DNA from: JAEKNW01 sp963677815
GTDB lineage: Bacteria; Cloacimonadota; Cloacimonadia; Cloacimonadales; JAFGVF01
Length of the DNA stretch: 64,000 nt
NCBI GenBank assembly: GCA_963677815.1
Contig: OY782499.1
Location: forward strand, 2,356,001 to 2,420,000
Direction of reading: 5' to 3'
Numbering within the stretch: the first letter of the stretch is position 1; the number at the start of each line of letters is the position of its first letter. Under the pieces are notes generated by a model that was not told the origin of the DNA, made no database searches, and saw only the letters and a program-made list of their open reading frames with translations. Shown here one piece after another: positions 25,381 to 33,982 of the stretch. The translations under genes and the position numbers were made by a program.

Positions 25381-25507
25381 TAGAAAATATTTTTTTATTT
25401 TCTCTCAGTAAAATAGGAACTGTTCAACCATCAAGCCACTTGTTCCAATTGCTTATTCTGAAACAAGTCTATAATATTGCCCTCTTAGTTTTTTTGTCAT
25501 TAAATCT

Positions 25508-25650
25508 ATAAAAGCTCCGCTAGGAGCGACATCTTTGTAGTTTAAAATATCACAAAAACCTTAAAAGCTCCGCTAGGAGCGACATCTTTGTAGTTTAAAA
25601 TATCACAAAAACCTTAAAAGCTCCAGGGGAGCGACATCTTTGTAGATAAC
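25508..25650 (+). repeat. Family D tandem repeat, three 53-bp units
   Basis: Units read AAAAGCTCCGCTAGGAGCGA then CATCTTTGTAG and a spacer TTTAAAATATCACAAAAACC. Two full units are identical; the third has CAGG in place of CGCTAGG. Each unit contains a hairpin GCTCC-GCTA-GGAGC. A second array of the same core in the other orientation, with a different spacer, is at 44672-44850. This REP-like motif is common in several phyla. Confidence 0.88.
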
Positions 25651-25780
25651 AGAAATCTTGCTTTCATAAAGTTTTTTTTATTCAAGTGCCCTAGCTTATA
25701 GGACTCAAAAACAAGATTTTCATTGACTAAATAAGCTTTAAATAATTAGCTTGCAAAAAATCATAATAATAGGAGTCAAA

Positions 25781-26434
25781 ATGGCAAAAGTTATTACTTC
25801 TAAACAAGCTGCTGAGATGATTAAACCCAATGATAGACTAATGATTGGTGGATTCTTAGCTGTAGGTGCACCCGAATCAATTATTGATGAACTAGTAAAA
25901 ACAAATGTTAAAGATTTACATGCAATAGTTATTGCCTCAGACTATGAAAATAGAGGAATCGGCAAATTAGTTGCAAATAAACAATTAAAATCTGCTCAAG
26001 TATCCCATTTAGGAACAAATAGAGAAATCCAAGCTCAAATGAATTCAGGTCTTATGCAAATTGAATTAGTTCCACAAGGAACATTGATGGAAAGAGTAAG
26101 AGCTGCTGGAGCTGGTTTAGGTGGTATTCTCACTCAGACAGGTCTTGGTACTTTAGCTCAAGAAGGTAAGGCTGTTATTGAATCTGACGGTAAACTCTAT
26201 ATTTTAGAAAAACCAATCCATGCAGATTATGCTTTGATCAGAGCTCATAAGGCAGATAAACTTGGTAATCTAACCTATAATAAAACAGCTCGTAATAGCA
26301 ATCCTAATATGGCTATGGCAGGTAAAATTACTATTGCTGAAGTTGATGAGCTTGTTGAGGTTGGTCAAATAGACCCTGAAGCAGTTGTTACACCTGGTGT
26401 TTTCGTTGACTACATTGTAATAAGGGAGGCATAA
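25781..26434 (+). CDS. 3-oxoacid/acyl CoA-transferase subunit A
   Basis: Alpha subunit (217 residues) of a two-subunit family I CoA transferase (AtoD/CtfA/ScoA type), which moves CoA between acids such as acetoacetate, butyrate and acetate. Seen: KPNDRLMIGGFLAVGAPESIIDELV, GLGGILTQTGLGT, and VRAHKAD-like ALIRAHKADKLGNLTYNKTARNSNPNMAMA near the end. A TTG at 25751 is in frame, but ATAGGAGTC precedes the ATG at 25781. Stop and the next start share one base. The acid pair is not readable; acetate:acetoacetyl/butyrate exchange is the common role in fermenters. Confidence 0.9.
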   Translation: MAKVITSKQAAEMIKPNDRLMIGGFLAVGAPESIIDELVKTNVKDLHAIVIASDYENRGIGKLVANKQLKSAQVSHLGTNREIQAQMNSGLMQIELVPQGTLMERVRAAGAGLGGILTQTGLGTLAQEGKAVIESDGKLYILEKPIHADYALIRAHKADKLGNLTYNKTARNSNPNMAMAGKITIAEVDELVEVGQIDPEAVVTPGVFVDYIVIREA

Positions 26435-27105
26435 TGGATAGAAATGATAAACAATATAAAAGAGCTCTTATAGCTAACAGAATTGCCCAAGAACTTCATG
26501 ATGGTGACTTTGTTAATTTAGGTATTGGACTCCCTACACTTGTAGCTAATTATATTCCTGAAGGTATTACAGTTCATTTCCAAAGTGAAAATGGCATTAT
26601 GGGTGTTGGTCCTGCTCCATCTCCAGATAATCAAGACGAAGAATTAATCAATGCAGGTGGAGGACATATAACTGCCCTCCCTGGTGCTTCATATTTTGAT
26701 TCAGCTACTTCCTTTGCTATTATCAGAGGTGGACATCTTAATATGACTGTTCTAGGTGCCTTGCAAGTTGATGGCAAGGGTAACTTAGCTAACTGGATGA
26801 TACCAGGTAAAATGGTTCCTGGTATGGGTGGTGCTATGGATTTAGTTACTGGGGCTAAAAATGTGGTTGTTGCTATGGAACATTGTGACAAACATGGTAA
26901 TTCTAAGATTCTTAAGGAATGCACCTTACCACTGACAGCTAAGGGAAAAGTAACTCTTATTGTTACAGATATGGCTTTGATTAGAATTACAGACAAAGGG
27001 GCAGTACTTGAAGAAATTGCTGCTGGATTAACTGTTGAGGAAGTGCTTAAGCACACTGAAGCTGAATTAATAGTTGCTGATAATATTAAAGAATTTGATG
27101 TTTAA
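26434..27105 (+). CDS. 3-oxoacid/acyl CoA-transferase subunit B
   Basis: Beta subunit (223 residues) with the catalytic glutamate in FQSENGIMGVGPAP, the residue that forms the CoA thioester. Other family blocks: DGDFVNLGIGLPTLVANYIPEG, GALQVDGKGNLANWMIPGKMVPGMGGAMDLV and CTLPLTAKGKVTLIVTDMALI. It overlaps subunit A by one base (TAATG) and is followed by a strong terminator, so the pair is a complete operon. Confidence 0.92.
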   Translation: MDRNDKQYKRALIANRIAQELHDGDFVNLGIGLPTLVANYIPEGITVHFQSENGIMGVGPAPSPDNQDEELINAGGGHITALPGASYFDSATSFAIIRGGHLNMTVLGALQVDGKGNLANWMIPGKMVPGMGGAMDLVTGAKNVVVAMEHCDKHGNSKILKECTLPLTAKGKVTLIVTDMALIRITDKGAVLEEIAAGLTVEEVLKHTEAELIVADNIKEFDV

Positions 27106-27130
27106 AGCTTGAAAATTGATAAAATAAATT

Positions 27131-27156
27131 AAAGCGGGTGCAATACCCGCTTTTTT
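27131..27156 (+). terminator. Terminator after the CoA-transferase pair
   Basis: Stem AAAGCGGGT/ACCCGCTTT with a five-base loop (GCAAT) and six T, starting 26 bp after the stop. Confidence 0.92.
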
Positions 27157-27273
27157 GTCGTTAAGCAAGAAAGCTGGAGATTGGAATTCCTCAGCCCATG
27201 CCATGTGACTTTGCTTGGAAGGGATCTTGTCAAAAGTCCCTATTCCATTGGCAAGCCCAATCATAAAGATTCT

Positions 27274-27329
27274 TTGATTGTTAGTCTCTCAATAAACCAT
27301 TGGATTTTTATTGAGAGACTAACAATCAA
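27274..27329. repeat. Large perfect palindrome (23-bp arms)
   Basis: Arms TTGATTGTTAGTCTCTCAAT... and its exact complement, 23 bp each, with a 10-bp loop (CCATTGGATT). No T run follows on either strand, so it is not a simple terminator. One arm recurs, with a single-base difference, at 4978-4998. The surrounding spacer 27157-27273 shows no gene. Confidence 0.85.
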
Positions 27330-27371
27330 GCAAGCATCTTCCTTTAGAATTTATGGAAGTTTCTTATCTAA

Positions 27372-27455
27372 AATAATCTGCATTCTTCACCTGTGATACG
27401 AAGCTTTAGCGAAGTATTACTAAAGCTCTACTACACCATTGAGGATTATTTGAGA
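27372..27455. repeat. Partial family B element
   Basis: Matches the right-hand part of the 30464-30711 element: CACCTGTGATACG, then the hairpin AGCTTTAG...CTAAAGCT and CTCTACTACACCATTGAGG. The left end is missing. Confidence 0.65.
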
Positions 27456-27486
27456 TAACAGTATAAGCAGCTGTTTGATTTTTCAA

Positions 27487-27515
27487 TTGACTTGAATTTA
27501 GTCTTAATTTAATTT
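27487..27515 (+). promoter_or_regulatory. Putative sigma70 promoter of ebfC-recR-ribE
   Basis: TTGACT (27487-27492), a 17-bp spacer and TAATTT (27510-27515), 26 bp ahead of the ebfC start. Confidence 0.6.
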
Positions 27516-27541
27516 GTAAAAAAAATTCTAAGGAGTCGCTT

Positions 27542-27862
27542 ATGTTCCCAGGTGGAAATATGAAACAGCTTATGAAAAAAGCTCAAAAAATGCAAAAAGA
27601 TTTATTAAAAGCTCAAGAAGAGATGGAAAATAAAATATTCAATGCTAGCTCAGGTGGTGGCATGGTTAAGATTGAAATGAATGGTAAATACGAAGTTAAG
27701 TCAATAAACATCGATCCAGAAGTCATTGATCCTGATGATGTTGAAATGTTAGAAGATTTAATATTAGCAGCCTTAAAAGATGGTTTTGAACAAGTAAGTA
27801 AGAATAATGAATCTTCAATGTCAGATGTTACAGGTGGCATGAAAATACCTGGTTTATTCTAA
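27542..27862 (+). CDS. ebfC: Nucleoid-associated protein YbaB/EbfC
   Basis: A 106-residue YbaB/EbfC family DNA-binding protein: KQLMKKAQKMQKDLLKAQEEM helix, then GGGMVKIEMNGKYEVKSINIDPEVIDPDDVEMLEDLILAAL, and the end GGMKIPGLF. It is directly ahead of recR, the usual order in bacteria. RBS CTAAGGAGTCG is strong. Confidence 0.95.
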   Translation: MFPGGNMKQLMKKAQKMQKDLLKAQEEMENKIFNASSGGGMVKIEMNGKYEVKSINIDPEVIDPDDVEMLEDLILAALKDGFEQVSKNNESSMSDVTGGMKIPGLF

Positions 27863-27872
27863 TTAAAACATA

Positions 27873-28466
27873 ATGATAAAAGCTATTGAAGACCTAAAAG
27901 ATTCTTTGAAAACTTTGCCAGGTATTGGCGAAAAGAGTGCCCAACGCCTGGCTCTTCATATCTTATCCCAGGATAAAGTAAATTCTCAACAATTAGGTAA
28001 TTCTATTTTAGAAGCAGTTGCTAAGATTACTAATTGCGATATTTGTAATATGCTCACAGATGAGAATCCCTGTAGATTTTGCAATGATCTTAAGAGAAAT
28101 GACAAACAACTCTGTATTGTTGAACATACTGCAGATGTATTTATGTTAGAATCTACTGGAGAATTTTATGGTAAGTACTTTGTTTTAGGCAATTTACTAT
28201 CTCCAATTGATGGTATTGGCCCCGAAGAAATTCACATTGACCAACTACTAGCAAGAATTTATGATTATGATGTTGAAGAAGTAATTATTGCTTTAAGTCC
28301 ATCAGTAGAGGGAGAAACAACTATCTCTTACATTGCAGATAGAATAAAAGATTGGCAGGGAAAGATTTCCAGATTATCAACAGGATTGCCTTTTGGTGGA
28401 GATTTGGAATATTCTAATAAAATTACAATAGCAAACGCTTTAAAGCATAGATTTAATATGAAGTAG
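27873..28466 (+). CDS. recR: Recombination mediator protein RecR
   Basis: RecR (197 residues) works with RecF/RecO to load RecA at gaps. Helix-hairpin-helix LKTLPGIGEKSAQRLALHIL at the N-terminus, the four-Cys zinc motif CDICNMLTDENPCRFC, the Toprim domain starting LCIVEHTADVFMLESTGEFYGKYFVL and the end VEGETTISYIADRI...LSTGLPFGGDLEYSN are complete. It starts 10 bp after ebfC. Confidence 0.97.
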   Translation: MIKAIEDLKDSLKTLPGIGEKSAQRLALHILSQDKVNSQQLGNSILEAVAKITNCDICNMLTDENPCRFCNDLKRNDKQLCIVEHTADVFMLESTGEFYGKYFVLGNLLSPIDGIGPEEIHIDQLLARIYDYDVEEVIIALSPSVEGETTISYIADRIKDWQGKISRLSTGLPFGGDLEYSNKITIANALKHRFNMK

Positions 28467-28474
28467 TAGGGTAA

Positions 28475-29119
28475 ATGTTCACAGGAATTATTGAAGAGAT
28501 AGGTAGAGTTTCCCAAATAGATAATTGTGGTGGTAAGAGAAATTATACAATTGAATGCTATCAGATAAATGATAGTTTGAAAATTGGTGATTCTGTAGCT
28601 TGTAATGGTATTTGTTTAACACTTGTAAGTTTTAGTGATAAGTCTATAATTATAGAAGCTATGAATGAGACTATTTCGAAAACTACAGCTAAGACTTGGG
28701 CTATAGGAAGCAAAATCAATTTAGAGAGAGCTATGAAGCTATCTAGTAGATTAGATGGGCATATTGTTCAAGGGCATGTAGATACGACATCAAGAGTTTT
28801 AGCTGTTAAAGATCTAAATAAGACTAAATATCTAGAAATTGACTTACCCAAACAATATGCTGATTTAGTAGTAGCCCAGGGTTCGATAGCTATTAATGGG
28901 GTAAGTTTAACCCTTGCTAGATTAGATAATTGCTCATTCCAAGTAGCCCTTATAAGTCTAACAGAAGACCTTACAAATCTTTCTAATCTCAAAGTTGGAG
29001 AAAGTGTTAACCTAGAGTTCGATATTATCGGCAAATATGTTCTGAGAAGTAAACAGATTGCTGAACATTCTACCAAGTCTAAAATCTCCCAAGAGTGGCT
29101 AAATGAACAAGGTTTTTAG
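28475..29119 (+). CDS. ribE: Riboflavin synthase, alpha subunit
   Basis: Converts two 6,7-dimethyl-8-ribityllumazine molecules to riboflavin. The 214 residues hold two lumazine-binding repeats: MFTGIIEEIGRVSQI with ACNGICLTLVSF and LSSRLDGHIVQGHVDTTSRV (first/second boundary), then VAQGSIAINGVSLTLARL. It follows recR by eight bases and overlaps the next gene by 17 bp. Other rib genes are not in the window. No FMN riboswitch is seen. Confidence 0.95.
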   Translation: MFTGIIEEIGRVSQIDNCGGKRNYTIECYQINDSLKIGDSVACNGICLTLVSFSDKSIIIEAMNETISKTTAKTWAIGSKINLERAMKLSSRLDGHIVQGHVDTTSRVLAVKDLNKTKYLEIDLPKQYADLVVAQGSIAINGVSLTLARLDNCSFQVALISLTEDLTNLSNLKVGESVNLEFDIIGKYVLRSKQIAEHSTKSKISQEWLNEQGF

Positions 29120-30389
29120 TCTACTATTACTCTCAAGTATAATAATTTTTGGCTGCGGAAAAGCTAAAAGTCCTACTGGAGGACCTCAAGATAAAGAAGC
29201 TTTGAAGATTGTCTCAATTTTCCCTGATCATTATGGTTCATTATCAGACAAAGAAATTGAAATTACCTTCAATAAAGAAGTTGATAAGGCTTCATCACTA
29301 TCTGCATTCAGATTCTATCCACCGCTCGAATCTTTTGATGTTAAAACTGATGATAATGTGATTACTTTATTAATCAAGGAACAACTTTTACCAGATAGAA
29401 ACTATTTCTTAACAATTTCAAGCATTCTCAAAGATACTCGAAACAATCTACTTGAGAATAATATTACATATACCTATTCTAATGGAAAATTACAAGATTC
29501 ACGACTATTTGGAGATATAATATATACTGAAGAAGAAGATAAGGCATTAGAAAAGAAATTTATTCTTCTAGACCAAGACTCAGTTACTGTTTTTGTCAGG
29601 AATTTCACCAATGACTATTATGATATAGATGGTTTGGAATACAGACCATATATTCTTAGATCCTATATTGATAAAAATAATAATGGTAGATATGATATTG
29701 AAAAAGAGCCGTATTTCGAGAAAAATATTGATTCTTTAAAAACTGCAAAGGTGGATATCTTACTTAGCTATGCTGATACTTCAAGAGTCCTAAGTCAAAG
29801 AGCTTCTGCTATTAATAATAGTTTAGTTGAAATAAGCCTTTCTGAAGAACTAATCAAATGGGATTCTTTATCAGTTAGAAATGAAGCAGATTCTACTAGT
29901 TTTCCTTATACCAGCAGTATCCTAGAAAATGATAAATTATACATTATCACTCCTGTGCAAGATACCCTTGAGTACAGAGTTTCCATTTTTGGTCTAAGAG
30001 ATAAAAATGAAAATCTTACACAAGTTTCAAGAATAAACTTTAAAGGTTCCACTAAAATTGATAGTCTTGCATTAGAGCTAACCGAATTTACCCCCAAGAA
30101 TGGTTCTACTGTAACAGATAGTAAACCTCAAATTAGCCTTAGATTTAATAAAATAGTTTTGAGTAAAGACATCAAAGCTTCCTTAAAAGAAAATGAAACT
30201 AATAAAGAAATAGACTTTGATATCATAGCTAGCAATTCCTTTATTGCTAATATAATACCTAAGAATAAACTAAAGAACTTTAATAGTTACACCTTTACTC
30301 TCAAAGAAGAAACACAGGATTTCTTAGGAAACAAATTAAAGGAAGCCCTTGAAATAAACTTTATGGTTACTGAACTTAGTGAAAATTAA
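29103..30389 (+). CDS. Lipoprotein with Ig-like (Big_5) domains
   Basis: A 428-residue lipoprotein: signal peptide with lipobox IFGC (Cys18), then GKAKSPTGGPQDK, a hallmark of a widespread Bacteroidota/FCB family with N-terminal Big_5 (SbsA Ig-like) domain. The first Ig-like unit (KIVSIFPDHYGSLSDKEIEITFNKEVD) and another near residue 325 (LTEFTPKNGSTVTDSKPQISLRFNKIV) are seen. The middle has DKNNNGRYDIEKEPYFEK, a calcium-loop-like stretch. It probably lies on the outer membrane; function unknown. The start lies inside ribE with a weak RBS, so translation may be coupled. Confidence 0.8.
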   Translation: MNKVFSLLLLSSIIIFGCGKAKSPTGGPQDKEALKIVSIFPDHYGSLSDKEIEITFNKEVDKASSLSAFRFYPPLESFDVKTDDNVITLLIKEQLLPDRNYFLTISSILKDTRNNLLENNITYTYSNGKLQDSRLFGDIIYTEEEDKALEKKFILLDQDSVTVFVRNFTNDYYDIDGLEYRPYILRSYIDKNNNGRYDIEKEPYFEKNIDSLKTAKVDILLSYADTSRVLSQRASAINNSLVEISLSEELIKWDSLSVRNEADSTSFPYTSSILENDKLYIITPVQDTLEYRVSIFGLRDKNENLTQVSRINFKGSTKIDSLALELTEFTPKNGSTVTDSKPQISLRFNKIVLSKDIKASLKENETNKEIDFDIIASNSFIANIIPKNKLKNFNSYTFTLKEETQDFLGNKLKEALEINFMVTELSEN

Positions 30390-30416
30390 TTTTCCCTCTA
30401 GCTTTTAACCCATTAA

Positions 30417-30711
30417 CCCAAACTATGAAATAGACCTTTAAGAATATCACTATTTGGGTTAAACCCAAATAATGCATTAGAACTTTGAAAATAGCACTAT
30501 ATTATTCTTGTGAGGGCGTAGCTATAGCGAAGACTCATTGCAAAAGTAACTTACATAATTCATCCGAATATATATATATATTATGCGTAGTTAAGGAATC
30601 ACCCCCTGTATCCCCCTCAAAGAAGGGGATTTTGCTAAAAGAATATGCACTCTTCACCTGTGATACGTAGCTTTAGCGAAGTATTACTAAAGCTCTATTG
30701 CACCATCTGGG
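30417..30711. mobile_element. Family B MITE-like element (30464-30711) plus a mini-copy
   Basis: The 248-bp element runs 30464-30711, ends CCCAAATAATGCATTAGA and TCTATTGCACCATCTGGG, and has a 5-bp duplication TTAAA (30459-30463, 30712-30716). The right-hand duplication supplies the TAA stop of yjbQ. A 42-bp mini-copy (CCCAAACTATGAAATAGA...TATTTGGG) lies at 30417-30458. The interior shares hairpin AGCTTTAG...CTAAAGCT and a CACCCCCTGTATCCCCCTC segment with the 44885 copy. Confidence 0.82.
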
Positions 30712-31104
30712 TTAAAAAGAAATAATAATCTCTCTCTGCCTTGGGCCATCAAACTCACAAAAATATATTCCCTGCCATGTTCCTAGGAGAAGTTCATTAG
30801 CTTCATAAGGGATATTGATAGACGCTCCAACAATACTTGATAGAAAATGAGCATCAGAGTTTCCTTCCTGATGAAGATACTCTCTTAGCTTTGGACTAAT
30901 CCTCTTAAAAGCAAATTTTAAATCATAGACTACGTCTGGGTCTGCTGCTTCATTAATAGTAACCCCTGCTGTTGTATGAGGAATGTAAATATTGACAAGT
31001 CCATTATGATGAGGAGAATCTTCAAGTAATTCTTGAACTATTTTAGTAATCTCTATCATATCAATTTTGGAGCTAGTGTTTACTTTAATTCTTTTAATAA
31101 TCAT
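30712..31104 (-). CDS. yjbQ: YjbQ/UPF0047 family protein
   Basis: A 130-residue YjbQ-type protein. Conserved blocks: VNIYIPHTTAGVTINEAADPDVVYDL, GNSDAHFLSSIVGASINIP and LLLGTWQGIYFCEFDGPRQREI. Some family members have thiamin phosphate synthase activity at a low level; the true role is unclear. GGTGGAGG precedes the ATG at 31104, preferred over a GTG at 31116. The C-terminus ends at the family's normal position, but its stop codon lies in the target duplication of a family B element. Confidence 0.92.
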   Translation of the reverse strand: MIIKRIKVNTSSKIDMIEITKIVQELLEDSPHHNGLVNIYIPHTTAGVTINEAADPDVVYDLKFAFKRISPKLREYLHQEGNSDAHFLSSIVGASINIPYEANELLLGTWQGIYFCEFDGPRQREIIISF

Positions 31105-31251
31105 AATATCCTCCACCTTTTTAGATAAAATAATTGGATAGCTAGAATTTCAAACTATTATTTTCTAGGTGGAGAAAATCTCCATCTCCCTTCGCTAATA
31201 CATTCTACATAGCTTAAGCGTAGTAGAAAGCTTCGGAAGAAAAACCGTCCG

Positions 31252-31525
31252 ACAAATACTCTCCCCGGTCTACACGACCACCCCTCTAACTCGGAACTCG
31301 GGCATCCTGCCCGAACTACAGTCTACACGACCACCACTCTAACTGGGAACTTAGGCATCCTGCCCGAACTACTTGTTAAAATACTCTTCACGGCATCTTA
31401 TTCTCAAGAAAAAGAGGGAGCATTAGCAAGGTAATTTGGAAAAATTACCTTGCTATAACTTGGCTTTACCAAAAGCCAAAAGCGGATGTGGTCATCCGCG
31501 TTCCCAGTTATTGAGCTGGAAGGAA
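31252..31525. repeat. Family C hairpin repeat block, second copy
   Basis: Same order as at 7411-7633: CTCTCCCCGGTCTACACGAC, CTCGGGCATCCTGCCCGA hairpins in two tandem units (the second with a changed CTTAGGCATCCTGCCC arm), then GCGGATG-TGGT-CATCCGC and CAGTTATTGAGCTG. In between, a stretch GGTAATTTGGAAAAATTACC forms a further palindrome (31420-31439). Confidence 0.8.
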
Positions 31526-31526
31526 A

Positions 31527-33977
31527 TTATTTACTTTCCCCAATATAATAACCATATTGATTTATTATATTACCTGTCATACTCTTGAGTATGGCTTTAG
31601 GATATCTACTGATAAATTGGCTTATATCTAGACTTTTACCACTATTGTTAATAATGATGATTATTTCATCACTGACTTTTGGATTCAATCTTTTATAGAT
31701 TAGTAGTTTATCATGACCGATAAAGTTTAGGTATCCTTCTGATAAAAGCTGATAACTTTTTCTCATATTTATTAAAGTCTTATAGAAGTTTAGCAAATCA
31801 ATTGAAGTACTATCTTTGGCATAATCCCAGGGAAAAGGCCTTCTATTATCTGGATCTTTGTTACCAGCTAAGAAAATTTCATCACCGTAATATATATGAG
31901 GTATTCCAACATAAGTGAACTGGAAAATCAAAGTTAAATGCACTTTATCAAGATTGTCATTTGCTAGACTTCTTAGTCTGATAGTATCATGACTTCCAAG
32001 TAGATTCATTTGAATTTTACTTGCTGACCAGGGTAAGTGGATTAAGCCTTGAGACAACTTGTTGATAAAATCATGTAAAGATATCTTATTAGTTAGAAAG
32101 TAGTCAATAGCTGGGTCTTTAAAATTATGGTAATTCATTATGCCATCAAAGTATTTTCCTTGTAACCAGTCTTTTGGGTCATTCCAAATCTCTCCAACTA
32201 AATAGATATCTTCCTTTATTCTCTTTAAGCTAGCCCTAAATAACTGCCAAAACCAGAAAGGAACTTCTTCTGGAACATCAAGTCTGAAGCCGTCTATATC
32301 ATATTCATCAATCCACATTTTCATTGATTCCAAAAGATAATTTACTAAAGGAACATTTACTTGAGCTAGCTCAATATCGGCAATTTTATTCTCATCTTTG
32401 GGACCTCTAGCTAAGTCATAATTAAATTCTGGTAAATCTTTCACTCCCCACCAGCATTGATAATAATCTTCAGCTGAAAAGTTTGCATCTATTTTGTTTG
32501 GCAGAGGCCATTTATACCAATCAAACCAGGTCCAGTAATCTGATTTATTCCCATTTTCTAAACAATCCTTAAAAGCAAAGAAATCTATACCACAATGATT
32601 TAAAGCAATATCAAGAATTACCTTGATGTTATTCTTATGAAGGTCAGAAATTAAATCCCTGAATAGCTTTTTATCTCCTAAATGATGGTCAATCTCTCTA
32701 AAATCTATGGTATCATACCTATGAGGAGATTTACTCCTAAAAATAGGATTTAAATATATTAAAGATATTCCTAAGTCTTTCAAGTAAGGAATTTTATCTT
32801 TTATACCTTTTAAATCACCACCATAGAAGGCAAACCAATCTGGGTCATTATTAGCAGAATAGGGGTTTTTCCTTAGAATATCAATATCTTCCCATTTGGC
32901 TAAATGATAGTATTCTTGATTCTTTTCCATGCTAGCTTTTTCTGGTTCTATACTAGAGGACAAATAGTATTCTTCCTCAAAATTTGGATTTATTGCTAGG
33001 TTTCCATTAGCAAAACGGTCTGGCATTATCTGATAAATAATTCTCTTAGATAAAGTTAAATCAAGATGAAAAATATCAAAAGCATTAGGAACAAATAAAG
33101 AAGTCAGATTTTGTTGATTAGACATTTCCTTGAAATTTGCATATAATAAAATATCATTCAGCTTAATTTGCAATTGAAGATTATATAATTTATCAGGTTC
33201 CTGAATTTCGATAATTTGATGATAAGAGGTATTATAATTACTTGAAGCAATAAAATTCATTTTATATGCTTTGCTGTTTAAGTAAAGAGTGATGTTTGCT
33301 TGAGGAAAGTTAGGAATAATTACCATGCATTCAAAAAGATTATTAGAATATCTATAAAACTTTATTATATCATTTTTAAAGACTAGCTTATTAGTTGAAA
33401 TAGACTTTAAAAGGAGTTTATTAATGGATAGATAATCATTAATCCTGGTTTTTATAACAGAATTAGGGGATAGTTTTTTATTAACTTTTATAATTTTATT
33501 TCTATCAATTTCACTTTGATTAAACCATCTATCCCCATTTGCCAGAAACTTATATTGATACTGACCTTTGTCTAAAAAAAGACAAGTTTTCAAGTATTTA
33601 TTTTCAGCGATTAGCTTATTCACATTAGGTAGCCAACCATTAAAATCACCTACAATTGAAACTTCACTGAACTGATTATTATTGGGAATTTTAAAAGGTA
33701 CAAGAAATATAAAGTCTTCTTCTGCTAATACTTCAATAACAGAGTAGAGTTTGTTATCTAGGATTTCTGTTGCAGTATCAGGATCTAAGATAAGCTTATC
33801 ATTACAAAGAAAATAATAATGATAACGACCTGGTTCAAGGGATATATCAAGTCTATAAACTCCTCCCTCTTCTTTCATTGGATGAGATTTATCATTCCAA
33901 TTATTAAAGTCTCCGACTAAGAATACTTCAAAGTCTCCCGATATTGGTGGTTGATAAGTAAATTTAATTATATTCAT
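31527..33977 (-). CDS. GH13 alpha-amylase/neopullulanase-like enzyme with two CBM48-like domains
   Basis: An 816-residue glycoside hydrolase without signal peptide, so probably cytoplasmic. Two glycogen-binding (CBM48/AMPK-like) modules come first (FEVFLVGDFNNWN near residue 17 and FSEVSIVGDFNGWLPNVNK near 100). The GH13 barrel begins around 310 with RIIYQIMPDRFANGN. Conserved regions: I DIALNHCG (about 456), II DGFRLDVPEE with the nucleophile Asp (about 566), III LVGEIWND with the acid Glu (about 594), IV LLGSHDTIR (about 661). This set is typical of the neopullulanase/cyclomaltodextrinase subgroup, acting on maltodextrin or pullulan. A beta domain ends the protein. Gene starts directly downstream of tamB. 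Confidence 0.9.
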   Translation of the reverse strand: MNIIKFTYQPPISGDFEVFLVGDFNNWNDKSHPMKEEGGVYRLDISLEPGRYHYYFLCNDKLILDPDTATEILDNKLYSVIEVLAEEDFIFLVPFKIPNNNQFSEVSIVGDFNGWLPNVNKLIAENKYLKTCLFLDKGQYQYKFLANGDRWFNQSEIDRNKIIKVNKKLSPNSVIKTRINDYLSINKLLLKSISTNKLVFKNDIIKFYRYSNNLFECMVIIPNFPQANITLYLNSKAYKMNFIASSNYNTSYHQIIEIQEPDKLYNLQLQIKLNDILLYANFKEMSNQQNLTSLFVPNAFDIFHLDLTLSKRIIYQIMPDRFANGNLAINPNFEEEYYLSSSIEPEKASMEKNQEYYHLAKWEDIDILRKNPYSANNDPDWFAFYGGDLKGIKDKIPYLKDLGISLIYLNPIFRSKSPHRYDTIDFREIDHHLGDKKLFRDLISDLHKNNIKVILDIALNHCGIDFFAFKDCLENGNKSDYWTWFDWYKWPLPNKIDANFSAEDYYQCWWGVKDLPEFNYDLARGPKDENKIADIELAQVNVPLVNYLLESMKMWIDEYDIDGFRLDVPEEVPFWFWQLFRASLKRIKEDIYLVGEIWNDPKDWLQGKYFDGIMNYHNFKDPAIDYFLTNKISLHDFINKLSQGLIHLPWSASKIQMNLLGSHDTIRLRSLANDNLDKVHLTLIFQFTYVGIPHIYYGDEIFLAGNKDPDNRRPFPWDYAKDSTSIDLLNFYKTLINMRKSYQLLSEGYLNFIGHDKLLIYKRLNPKVSDEIIIIINNSGKSLDISQFISRYPKAILKSMTGNIINQYGYYIGESK

Positions 33978-33982
33978 AAGTC

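Noticed and set aside
25508..25650. CRISPR array at the 53-bp repeats
   Set aside because: The whole 53-bp unit, including the would-be spacer, is repeated identically, so it is a tandem repeat.
26631..27056. 141-codon antisense frame in CoA transferase subunit B
   Set aside because: Antisense shadow of a well-supported gene; no RBS or homology.
28450..28475. FMN riboswitch ahead of ribE
   Set aside because: The recR-ribE gap is eight bases, and no RFN-like structure is seen.
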